From Nereocystis luetkeana (Eukaryota > Sar > Phaeophyceae > Laminariales > Laminariaceae): a stretch of DNA of 64,000 nt. The position numbers and the translations under genes are program-made. Under the pieces are notes generated by a model. The model was not told the origin of the DNA. It did no database searches and saw only the letters and a program-made list of their open reading frames with translations. Of this stretch, positions 57,101 through 64,000 are shown piece by piece; position 1 is the stretch's first letter; each line of letters opens with the position of its first letter. The stretch spans positions 7,458,157 to 7,522,156 of the forward strand of contig JARUPZ010000023.1 of assembly GCA_031213475.1 (NCBI GenBank), given 5' to 3'.

Positions 57101-60100
57101 ACCCCCACCACTCCTAACAGTAGTTCTAGTGGGTGCTCCACTCCCAACGCCCTCAGCGGCAGCAGCGTCGGCATCGGCTGCAACATCATTCGTGCGCTCC
57201 CTACGTCGACCTAGCGGCGTTGCGCCAGCAGGCGCCCCGGCCACTCTCTCGACGACAAGAGCCCTCTCCCCCAAGGGTTCGTCCCAGCTGTAGGGGCACG
57301 TCTGATACGGCAGGAGGGTTTCCGCCACATTTCCGCCAACCTAGAGCGGCGGGGGGGTGGCGGGGGGGGGGGTGTAAGGGGTCCGTGAAGGTCCTTGCGA
57401 TCATGTTGACAAAGACGTCCGTGGAAAAAATAGGGCTACACGCGTATGCAAATCCAGCATCCGATTTCGTCGACCTCTGACCTGTCTTAACCTCAACGTC
57501 GCGAGACTGAAGTTGTCGATTCGATACGGAGCGAAGGAAGGAAGCTCGTTGCGGAACACCTGCGCGACAGTAGAAAGAGGGCGGGGTCATTAAATGGTGT
57601 CTGCTGTGGGGAGCCCGGAGAGAAAATAAGAAAAGGGGGAGAGGCGGGGGGAGGGGGGCGTGCGGCTAGGGCTGTAAAAAATACCCAAGAAGAAATGCCC
57701 GAGATGGTGATATCAGCCCCCAATGTTTATGCTCGAGCGACACAACCACAAGAGATCGAGGAGGGTCGCCAAGAAGCGGGACGATCAACACATTTTCGAT
57801 AAGCTGCCGACAGCAGAGTTGCTGCAGCGATTCGAAGCGCTGATTTTTCCTCCGCGGAATGTACCTCCAATAAACAAATGCACTCACCATGAGATCCACG
57901 CTCTAGCTGTGGCCCTATAGAAATATCTCGCAATGTTTATGAACTACCAGGTACGTAAGAGGGAGGTGTGGCGTAGTGAATGACGCATTGAAAAACTACA
58001 AATGTCTCGCACGCAAAACGAACAGCACGCCAAGAAGAGAAAGCCCCCCGATATGACAAGCTAACCGCAGCATCCCTCCAATCTGGCGGGGGCCTGCGCT
58101 GCCACACATTCAACAACCTTCCCCCCGTCAAAGCCATCGAGGGCTTAGAAACAACATCCCTAACAACCGAAACGTTGCCGTGAGTAGACTGCACAAGCCA
58201 TACAGGATGTACCCACCAGGTGAACAGACGAATCCTTCGTAGACACCCCCACCCGAACAAAGGCGACCTCTCGCGTTTGACCGTTCCTCACGCGCAGCGT
58301 TGATTCCTCTCCACTCTCGGGTAGAATCTCGCCCGACCAATCCCACCCCTGCCCACAAAAGCGAAATACCAATCGCCGGCTCTTCGATCCCGCCACGGCT
58401 GCGCCGCCGAACCAGCCACCAGCCCCCGCTCGAGGCCAGTGGAACGCAGCTCGAGCATCGCTGCCGACCTGATTGTTAGCAAGCAGGTCATGGCATAGGA
58501 GCAATGGATGACAACAACCATCCCCAGAGGCAAACGGAAGTGGGAGAGGGGACAGTTGGAGGCGAGGGAGTTAAGGTTCGCTGTAAACGCGGGCTCGCAA
58601 GCGAAAAGCACGGAGGCGCACGTCGCAGCTGTGTCGTGACAGCACAGGATACAAAGCAACCGGCTGTAAACTTGGCTTCGCACCACCTCGACGCCCGGGT
58701 CACACCGGCGCTACACGCAAAAATCGTCCAAGGCTTGAGCTAGCCCCGTAGGAAGAGCGGTTGCCCCTGTCCCAACACTGCCCACATCAGGCGTGGAGTA
58801 GGCGCATGAGGCCGAAGGGCCCGCACGACTAAGCAATGCGCAAACGGCATCCGTCCACCGACTCCGCGAAGGCATTGTTATACATCTGCCTTCCCCCCGG
58901 TGCTAACCTTGAATGGCTCTACGCCTTCGCCCAACCCGGCCTGCTGGACTTCGATTGCACGACCCGTGGCGTTCACAAGAACGTATCGTGGAGTCAGCGC
59001 CACCACCTGGCCGTCGACAACCACGACGGGAGCAGGAAAGACAAATTGTAAGCTTCGCACGTCATGGGAAACGTGGCAAGTGATGTAGAGAGAGGTAAGG
59101 CGGTTGGATTCGTACAATCACAGCAACTGGTAGTGGTAATGGTTCGAGCGTAGCGGGGCCGGCAGTCCCGCTGCAACAATGACCCCACACTAATTCCAAG
59201 TGTGTCTCCCCCCCCAAATACGTGGGTGCAGTTAGTTCTGAAGCGGGGAAATGTTGGGAGGGTTATCAACGACAAGGTCGGATGTGCAAGCTGGGCTCTA
59301 CGGCGAAATTTCTATAAAGCGTGCACAACGCAATCCGAAAGGAGCACGACACCAAACGTTACACAGCCAAACCAGCGACGCCCCTGAAATCAATAACGTT
59401 CCACCCGCCGCACACCACATTTCGGGCCTGCGTAGTCCCTGCGTGGTCAGCAATGTGAGCACTGCCCGTAAACGCGTAATTTTTCCGGTCAAAGTACCCG
59501 GAGCCATCGGGCGCTCCCACGGTCACACATTCTTTACACTGCCGTGTCGAGATCATACCCCCGATTCAAACAGCGCCTCGAACGACAGACCTCAGGGAAT
59601 GCATGAAAAAAAAACACACCCGGGGACCCCGAACTTGATACGGCCACTAAATAGACACGGAGTCGACACCAAGCAACGACGCGTACATTCGCGACGTCCG
59701 ACGAATAGCCGCTGACCGTATCAGCGTCACCGCTTTGCGCATTGCCTTTTGTGCAGTGTGCTTTGCTGCGGGCCGCGCGTACGGAGGAACGCACTGCTTT
59801 CAGCTATGGAGTTGCCAACACTTGCCTTCGTCCGACCAAACGGGGCGGGGGCCGCCTTGACGCTAACCCCGACCGGGAAAGCCTGTCTCTCAGCGCGACG
59901 ACGACGCCGGGCAGCTCCCCATCTGCCAGCCACCTGTTGCCCCTGGTTAGACTGCGTCGTCGGCTTGCCGCTGACTTCTAGCGATTCTCCATTCCAGCCC
60001 TGGCAAACAAACCCGAAAATCGACGTATGGGCTTCGTGTGCGATGAGGGGGGTTCGATTAGGAAGCGGGCGAACGAGTCAAGGCTGAGACAAGACGGCGA

Positions 60101-63100
60101 ACAATAGCAAAAACCCTTCGCATATGTTTCCAATATTCATCAAGTTAACGTTCACACGGGTGTGTCTTAGGTCAACTCACACTGGAGCGTTGAACAGTTT
60201 GCGCAACGGTCCGACAATATGTACCAGGTTTCGTATTACAAGTCCACCATGTTTCTGTCTACTCTACAGCATCACACCCCTGGTGTTAGGCACATCGGAC
60301 ACTGCGGCTACACCACAGTCGCCACGAACGATTGAGAGCGCATCGCCGGCGCTCTCGCGCCAAAACGTACGATACCTCGTCTAGTCCAAAGGGGACGGAC
60401 CACGATGATCCCTGCAAGCGCACACGCACACGTTCCACCCGCTGCTCCGTGTTATCGTGCGACAGCATCAAAGGCGACCTGTTCAAAAGGCAAAAGAGAG
60501 ATCCACGCTCGCGGGTGAGACCGGCACACCCGAATACATCCAAAACCACAAGCACCGGTTTGCTCGCCGTGATTTTTTCGGTGCGATTAAAGCTCAAAAA
60601 CGAGTAACGCATGAGCCAGCGCGCATCGTGGGCTGGTCGAGAAACCGCATCGTGCGTCCTTTCGATGCCCACCGTCAGCTAGTTTAGTCCTTCGGCGCGA
60701 GGCTCGAAACATCCCCCACCACCCTGACACATATATACCGCCTTAAACAAGCGCGTCAAAACACTTCATACTGTAATTGCACTACAAAAATTCATGACAG
60801 CAACTCACCGCATGTATTCGTCGTCTTCTGTATCTGCGCCCCCCCGGCCTTCCCCCTTCTCCCCCTGGTAAGACCCCTTCGTCTCTTCGCCCGCATATGC
60901 GCGGCTTCGACCAACTTCTCTTTTTTCCTCCTCCACGAGGAACTTCAGCCCCAGTTGGGGAGGCTGCGAGAAAAGCTTGGGAGATTTCGGCCGCGGTCCC
61001 ACCACTTCCACCAACCCCGGTTCCTTCGACGACGCTCTTGCCAGGGTCGCGGAAGCACCAGCCCCTACCCCAACCCCAAGCTGTTGTCCACCCCCGTCTT
61101 TACCCCTGCTGGCGTGCGCCAAGGTATGCCTATGAGAAACACCGGCGGCAACGGCGGCTTCCCTACGCCGTTCACGTTCAGCCGCCGTCGTGTTGTCCTC
61201 CACTTCAGAAGCGGCTTCGAAGGTGGTCCTCGGGGTCGACGCCTCGGTTGCAGGCGTAGCGTATGCCGGGGGAAGCTGCAGCTGCGGGGAAGTCGCACCC
61301 CCGTTCCGCAGAAAGCCTCCGTCATGCACGCTACCACTCAGTGCTGATGCGTAGTGCTGAAGGGTCAGCGGGAGCTGGGTGGCGTTCACTACCCAATAGG
61401 GCACCCACAACGAGACCTGCATACAATGAGGTCACCGTACGCCGCAGGGGGAGGAGGTGTGTACTCGATAGGAGATGTGTACTCGATCTCATGCATGGCC
61501 GTAGTCGTATGACCATAGACCCTCGCATCCCTACAATGCCGGGACGGAGCATGTCGGGTTTTCACCGACCAGGCAGGGGGGGGGTGTACTCGATAGGAGA
61601 GATGTACTCGATCTCATGCATGGCCGTAATCGTATGACCATAGACCCTCGCATCCCTACAATGCCGGGACGGGGGAGGGGGTAAAGTCAAAGTCGTTGTC
61701 GGAGTGGCCTTAAGAAGCAAAACATATTATTTGGCTACCCTCGAAAGCGCGCAGAAGCCGAAGGCCCTAAAGCAACTACCCAAACAGGAGCATTGCACAT
61801 TCGTGTGTCAAGGGACCTCCGGTCCGCCCCCCTATATATTATACACAGGTTGGGTTGGCGTCGGTTGGTACCGACACTGTAAAACAGGCTGCCTGAGCTA
61901 GACAACCAGGGACCGTTTGTTCTGGGTTTTTTTTGTTGGCCGTCGGTCACAGCTGGCGATAGAGCTATCATTTGTGCGGGGCGGAACACCTTTACTCCGC
62001 ACAAGGGGAATGATCGCATCACGTGGTGTTTATGGCAAGGCACCCATGAGGCAGTTACATAGTAACCCCATTGCTGTCTCTGGAAGTAGCCACACCGGAA
62101 AATACATTATTAACTCGTTGAAGCTGTCATCCATGTGCAAGTCCGCCTTACAAGCGGTTCATACTAAGATGCAGCTCATCCTTCATGCGACTCGCCGAAC
62201 ACCGCAGGGCGCTTCGCGCCTGGTGCAAGCAATGCCTGCCTGGCCGGTGAACACCCGACGTGCTCCGCCCCGGCATTGTAGAGATGCGAGGGTCTATGGT
62301 CATACGACTACGGTCATGCATGATATCAAGTGCATGCCCCCCCCCACCTACCCCCCACTTCTCCCTCACCTCTCCGTTGAAATCATTCCACATCTCGGCC
62401 AGACCACGATCTAGATCAGACAGATCCTATGGCCTGCCGCCATGGGGTGTTGCGCAGGACATGTATAATACAGATCCAACCCTGGAAACATGGCCTGTAG
62501 ATCATGCAGGCTATACGGCTCCCACCCGGCAACATGAGCTAGATCATACAGATCATACAGATCATGCAGCTCTGGAATACACCTGCCCTGAAATATCTGG
62601 ATCATCAAGTGCGAATCGATCATCCATCTGTCTGCGGTGGGAATGACTCGCAAAAGCACACCTGTCGCAGACCACTCGCGGACAAGGCCACCTCCGCGTT
62701 GACGCGAAGCTCACCCCCCTGCGCATCCTTCAGCTCCACATGGACTTTTCCGTTTGCCTTCCCCGCCCGGTCTTGTGCAGCACCCCGCCACATTAGCGAC
62801 CCCGCGCCGAGGTGCTTTCGCCAAAGCTGCGGCGGTGGCTTGGCATCCCGGTGAGATGCTGGATCAGTCGCTCGCGTTTCGGTGCTCTGAGTGTCACATC
62901 TCGCTTCCGTTCCCGGCTCGGGACTTCCACCGTCGTAGTTTCGAGGGGGCGGTGGCAGAGGCAGGGTGACGGCGTCGCTCCATCCAAAGCCTTCCACACG
63001 GACGGCCAGAGCCACCTTCGTGGAAGGTGGACGCAAATACAACGCAAAACGTTGACGTTGTCGTGTGGGTAGTACGGAGTAGGGGGGCTTCCATCACCGT

Positions 63101-63455
63101 CACGAAAGACTCCTGGTACGCATCTAGGAAGAACGGTGCAATACGTGGCGGTACGCTTCGTATAGAAACTTCCTGCGTACCGCAGTCCGGAACGCAAACC
63201 GTCGCGATGCAAAGATAGCACAGCAGTGTCATCATCCTCTACAGCGAACCCCACTTGAGCGGCAAAATACATAGATCTTGCCGACTTTTGCCTGATGTGC
63301 TCCGCATGGATTTACAAAGGCTTGCTGTGGTGTGGTAGCGTAGACTACTGTAGTATTATCGGCGATCCCCTCACCTGTTCCCCCGGCGGGCAGTGAAACC
63401 AAGACACTTCCGACCCGCGCTCGATTGCGCCCGACCAGACCCTCCTTGTCTTCGC
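47976..63455 (-). CDS. VPS13: VPS13-family bridge-like lipid transfer protein, C-terminal half, many exons
   Basis: VPS13 proteins are very long rod-like proteins that carry phospholipids between membranes at contact sites. About 1,370 codons in 25 placed exons cover the part after the lipid channel: the Vps13 adaptor-binding repeats (VSLWVPYWVVNATQLPL, SSWSVPFGLDE, LTPRYVLVN, RAAFHWPR, APYRIDNFSLATL, CPYSWDEP), the region around PRELLYLTVGGISL and LQVDNQL, the C-terminal helical segment (ENAPLWLNSL, GLFSNISAGVKDFFYEP, EPFIGLRSGGFSGMTTG) and the final PH-like domain (DMIVLVTGRRVLML...VEWEVEFDLVVLV). Nearly all introns are GT-AG and phases agree at all but one or two junctions. The N-terminal chorein half (usually >1,500 residues) lies right of the window. 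Unresolved: exon(s) at ~63,020-63,240 and the 59,826/59,052 junction. Confidence 0.88.
48623..48959 (-). CDS. VPS13: VPS13-like exon, PH-like domain
   Basis: CGGGCGCAG|GACATG to CGCGCGG|GTAAGA. Codes DMIVLVTGRRVLMLHGDAAG and VVEWEVEFDLVVLVEAEEGA, the T-x-x-R-v-l...Wei strands of the C-terminal PH-like domain. A Ser/Gly/Asp-rich loop of about 50 residues follows. Phase 1 exit. Confidence 0.88.
49377..49484 (-). CDS. VPS13: VPS13-like exon, YSREENIGEELL segment
   Basis: GACGCAG|GCCCTG to GTGAAG|GTGAGA, 36 codons. Codes ALSAYSREENIGEELLSRVF then YVWHVAVK, matching Ys-x-x-eA-x-G-x-x-lL. The frame is open further upstream (KHDGETALPSTQ), so the exon may start at about 49,530. Confidence 0.85.
50319..50339 (-). 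CDS. VPS13: VPS13-like 21-nt microexon (tentative)
   Basis: TTTTTCAAG|TTTACG to CCGAGG|GTACGG. Codes FTRRGPR, in the right place and phase to be the R-x-R-P-P-R motif that follows the helices. Very short, so tentative. Confidence 0.5.
50666..50814 (-). CDS. VPS13: VPS13-like exon, amphipathic helix segment 2
   Basis: GGCATGCAG|GCGTCA to TCTCAG|GTCAGC. Codes GVAGAVREPFIGLRSGGFSG and LFTGWVGLLLRPMYG, the Gi-x-x-Pi-x-Ga-x-x-GG-x-gf...G-x-x-x-x-kP repeat shared with ATG2-type C-terminal regions. Confidence 0.93.
51063..51219 (-). CDS. VPS13: VPS13-like exon, amphipathic helix segment 1
   Basis: CGTCTCAG|GGTACC to TGGACG|GTAAGG, phase 1 exit. Codes GTSSLVRRTLYSVTDATDRI, the Gt-x-SLv-x-x-x-x-x-g helix that in relatives precedes the lipid-surface binding helices. 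Confidence 0.9.
51642..51710 (-). CDS. VPS13: VPS13-like exon, DFFYEP segment
   Basis: ATGTTCAG|GACTTC to TACAAG|GTCAGT, 23 codons, phase 0. Codes DFFYEPVVGLSRSPLGFVVG, completing the Gv-x-DF-x-x-eP motif begun in the previous exon. Confidence 0.93.
51893..51982 (-). CDS. VPS13: VPS13-like exon, GSPLGLFSNI segment
   Basis: CCTCTGCAG|GCTCTG to GTCAAG|GTGGGT, 30 codons. Codes RVLGSSKLLGSPLGLFSNIS then AGVK, matching lGs-x-x-lGnP-x-x-Lf-x-n-x-x-xGv. Confidence 0.92.
52113..52139 (-). CDS. VPS13: VPS13-like 27-nt microexon
   Basis: TTTTGCAG|GCAAGG to GAGATA|GTTGGA. Codes ARFEAFVEI. Phase 0 on both sides and good acceptor. The donor is weak, so treat it as likely and not certain. Confidence 0.6.
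52431..52677 (-). CDS. VPS13: VPS13-like exon, ENAPLWLNSL segment
   Basis: ACGACCAG|CTCTGAC to GGGGCAG|GTGTGT. The split codon AG+C gives Ser. After a variable start it codes MSEIENAPLWLNSLVISHAF and LLQKLVLHYRGQ, the si-x-x-aPl-x-l-n-x-l...HY block of the family. Confidence 0.9.
53237..53352 (-). CDS. VPS13: VPS13-like exon, LYVEELAVSHI segment
   Basis: CCATAAG|CGGGAT to CCAGCAG|GTACCC, phase 2 exit. Codes LNKLYVEELAVSHIRLHVSL, matching YieeL-x-l-x-pi-x-l-x-vS. The start is less certain than the end. Confidence 0.8.
53415..53454. repeat. 40-bp G-rich homopolymer tract in VPS13-like intron
   Basis: Almost pure G on the plus strand with one C. On the sense (minus) strand it is a long C run about 60-100 nt before the acceptor at 53,353, so it could act as an extended pyrimidine tract or form a quadruplex. 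Its length is likely unstable in sequencing. Confidence 0.8.
53983..54141 (-). CDS. VPS13: VPS13-like exon
   Basis: CGGACTGTAG|ACGTGC to ATGGAG|GTGAGT, 53 codons. Codes TCFEVILHRDLGYTWVNFVR and LAPLDVNIDMALVDALLEVS, the p-l-x-v-x-iD-x-x-l-x-x-x-L segment of the VPS13 C-terminal region. Confidence 0.82.
54356..54523 (-). CDS. VPS13: VPS13-like exon, VDNQL segment
   Basis: GAACACCAG|GTCGAC to GATCAG|GTGTGT, 56 codons. Codes VDNQLVVTPYPALLYPISEA, the second half of the QvDNQ motif. Confidence 0.9.
55173..55208 (-). CDS. VPS13: VPS13-like 36-nt microexon
   Basis: CTGCGCAG|GGAGAG to CTGCAG|GTGATA. Codes GERVRVNVSKLQ, which joins directly to VDNQL to give the family's LQVDNQL signature. Phase 0 on both sides. 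Confidence 0.85.
55946..56116 (-). CDS. VPS13: VPS13-like exon, PRELLYL segment
   Basis: CTTCCGCAG|GGCCTA to GAGCAG|GTGGTT, 57 codons, phase 0. Codes VGISVIDASPRELLYLTVGG then ISLDYLREEQ, matching the iGiSlId-x-x-prELlyl signature after the adaptor-binding domain. Confidence 0.92.
56519..56625 (-). CDS. VPS13: VPS13-like exon, DGPTRV module
   Basis: GTCCGGCAG|ATATGATG to CGTTTG|GTACGT. With the previous G it reads DMMVDGPTRVIRFTDARSA, the V-x-a-DGPTRVl strand that closes an adaptor-binding repeat. Confidence 0.85.
57007..57340 (-). CDS. VPS13: VPS13-like exon, SWDEP module
   Basis: CCGCTCTAG|GTTGGC to GAATAG|GTGGGG, phase 1 exit. Codes ETLLPYQTCPYSWDEPLGER, an A/G/R-rich insert and VYGLDLMRPSTVVGNVRI. 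PYQ...PYSWDEP is a hallmark of the family. Confidence 0.88.
57482..57559 (-). CDS. VPS13: VPS13-like exon, PYRIDN module
   Basis: CGCGCAG|GTGTTC to AGACAG|GTCAGA, 26 codons. Codes APYRIDNFSLATLRLRQ, the counterpart of the PPYRIEN segment. Phase 0 on both sides. Confidence 0.88.
58217..58468 (-). CDS. VPS13: VPS13-like exon, FHWPR module
   Basis: TAACAATCAG|GTCGGC start. Codes VGSDARAAFHWPRAGAGG and GQGWDWSGEILPESGEESTL, then LRVRN, matching the SR-x-PFHW...WSg-x-f...lklRN pattern. The end at CACCTG|GTGGGT is the likeliest of a few donors. Confidence 0.8.
58908..59052 (-). CDS. VPS13: VPS13-like exon, LTPRYVLVN strand
   Basis: Codes SLQFVFPAPVVVVDGQVVAL followed by TPRYVLVNATGRAIEVQQAG, ending TTCAAG|GTTAGC in phase 0. 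The conserved Asn of the repeat (VLVN) is present. The acceptor at TGCGAAG leaves a phase that does not match the previous exon, so a small exon may be missing between 59,826 and 59,052. Confidence 0.8.
59826..59882 (-). CDS. VPS13: VPS13-like exon with GC donor
   Basis: Codes AFPVGVSVKAAPAPFGRTK (19 residues), the usual G-V-x-V...F-x-RTK strand. The acceptor GAGACAG joins in frame to LDE. The donor appears to be AAG|GCAAGT, a GC-AG intron with otherwise perfect consensus. Confidence 0.75.
60376..60478 (-). CDS. VPS13: VPS13-like exon, WSVPF module
   Basis: TTTTGAACAG|GTCGCC to GACGAG|GTATCG. The split codon from the previous exon rebuilds CGG. Codes RSPLMLSHDNTE and GSSWSVPFGLDE, the (p)-M-x-S and WS-x-PF strands of an adaptor-binding repeat. 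Confidence 0.88.
60809..61416 (-). CDS. VPS13: VPS13-like exon, VPYWVVN strand plus acidic insert
   Basis: TGTATGCAG|GTCTCG to CATGCG|GTGAGT. Opens with VSLWVPYWVVNATQLPL, the clearest VPS13 signature in the window. Then comes a long low-complexity insert (A/E/R/G-rich, about 150 residues) absent from most relatives, ending EDDEYMR. Phase 2 exit. Confidence 0.9.
61440..62335. repeat. Repeat family L copies inside a VPS13-like intron
   Basis: 61,440-61,670 holds two tandem partial units (GTACTCGATCTCATGCATGGCCGTAGTCGTATGACC...CATCCCTACAATGCCGGGACGG). From about 61,800 to 62,335 a nearly whole unit lies inverted relative to 29.0-29.5 kb. A short AGATCAT(G/A)CAG(A/G) / GATCATACA run follows (62,490-62,560). 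Confidence 0.7.
62662..63015 (-). CDS. VPS13: VPS13-like exon, WSDAV module
   Basis: Codes VALAVRVEGFGWSDAVTLPL, a G/P-rich insert and HVELKDAQGGELRVNAEVAL, ending CGACAG|GTGTGC in phase 0. V-x-V-x-G-x-G-WS-x-x-x-x-L is the adaptor-binding repeat signature. The start is set at CACGAAG|GTGGCT; the frame stays open upstream to about 63,090. Confidence 0.75.
63020..63240 (-). CDS. VPS13: VPS13-like coding segment, boundaries unresolved
   Basis: An exon is expected here to join 63,375 to 63,015. One frame gives HRDGLRSGLRYAGSFYTKR after a CGCTGTAG acceptor in matching phase. Another gives YSVLPTRQRQRFALYLRPPS, which runs into the next exon's frame. One or two exons may be present, and I cannot decide the edges by eye. 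Confidence 0.4.
63375..63455 (-). CDS. VPS13: VPS13-like exon, C2-like strand
   Basis: CGCGACAG|GCGAAGAC to GGAACAG|GTGAGG. Codes EDKEGLVGRNRARVGSVLVS, like the D-x-G-LVG turn and strand of C2-type modules in VPS13. Starts with two bases of a codon and ends in phase 1. Confidence 0.6.
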
Positions 63456-64000
63456 CTGTCGCGCGAAAGGACAAAATAGAGCACAGGAGGTGATTTCTGA
63501 AAATATAAGCTGAGGGGTGACGTCAACTTAGCTTTGGCCGACATCGTAGCTTGGAGATGGTCCCGGGGGGCATGCTTACTGTGTAACACGGACGTAATTT
63601 AGAAAGGTTCGTAAAATGATCGGCATACATGTACCAATGGAAGAAGCTTCGACCTTCACACGATCCGAGGGTACTATTTCTCTTAACAGCGGTACAACAC
63701 GGGGCATGATCAGACCGGCACCCAGAAGTCGATTCAGTGTCTGCACGAGCTACCAAGCCACCCTATGATTCCCCGCCTGACCCGTGGAGGGATTTCTCCT
63801 TGTCTACATCACGCGAAGGAAACCTATAGCCGCGGTAGCGGTTTGACCCTGCCACTCCACGTGGGACTTCCACGAGAGTAAGGGTTTTATACTGGCGACG
63901 CCGACGAGAGCCGAGCTCACGCGGGCAAAGCCCAATGAAGCAGCAGTTGCCCGAAAAAAAAACTAGTATTATACGTAAGCATTGAAAGAGAGAGGCAAGG
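63456..64000. other. Probable VPS13-like intron and upstream sequence
   Basis: No exon could be assigned. The minus-strand frame SIKPLTLVEVPRGVAGSNRY (about 63,840-63,900) follows a possible acceptor (GTCGCCAG), but I cannot match it to the family. Confidence 0.35.

Overview
The window looks like nuclear DNA of a eukaryote with compact, GC-rich coding exons, long introns and heavy, nested repeat content. A photosynthetic stramenopile of the brown-alga kind is my best guess, but nothing in the window proves the lineage. There are no prokaryotic operons, no rRNA genes and no clean functional tRNA gene. Only two host genes can be supported, and both are visible only after splicing by eye; most other open frames are chance frames in repeats.

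Layout. 1-24 kb is repeat territory. It holds several copies of a ~0.94 kb dispersed repeat (family H), tRNA-derived SINEs, a fossil DIRS-like (tyrosine-recombinase) retroelement at about 6.85-8.75 kb between two ~130 bp direct repeats, a palindromic TACTCSGAGTA minisatellite (9.3-9.9 kb), and a 10 kb zone (11.2-21.5 kb) of nested foldback/TIR elements with GTT-rich CTCACATTAACTC ends.

24.1-36.1 kb holds a plus-strand GNAT acetyltransferase gene of three exons (221 codons). Its first intron is about 9.8 kb and contains two piggyBac-type MITEs, a large inverted repeat with tRNA-like boxes, GACCCG minisatellites and copies of family L. 36-48 kb is a second repeat zone, with an old element bounded by ~230 bp direct repeats (37.8-40.0 kb), a full H repeat, and a GGAAGCTTCC palindromic minisatellite arranged as two head-to-head arrays (43.86-44.95 kb).

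48.0-63.5 kb is the C-terminal half of a minus-strand VPS13-family lipid-transfer protein. I can place about 25 small exons, three of them microexons of 21, 27 and 36 nt, with splice phases that agree at nearly every junction. The N-terminal (chorein) half lies beyond the right edge of the window. The GNAT and VPS13 genes converge on the 36-48 kb repeat zone. No functional link between them is implied.

The most unusual signals are at the repeat level: an excess of the 9-bp palindrome TACCWGGTA, other minisatellites built on short palindromes, and SINEs that share a body but carry different tRNA-like heads.
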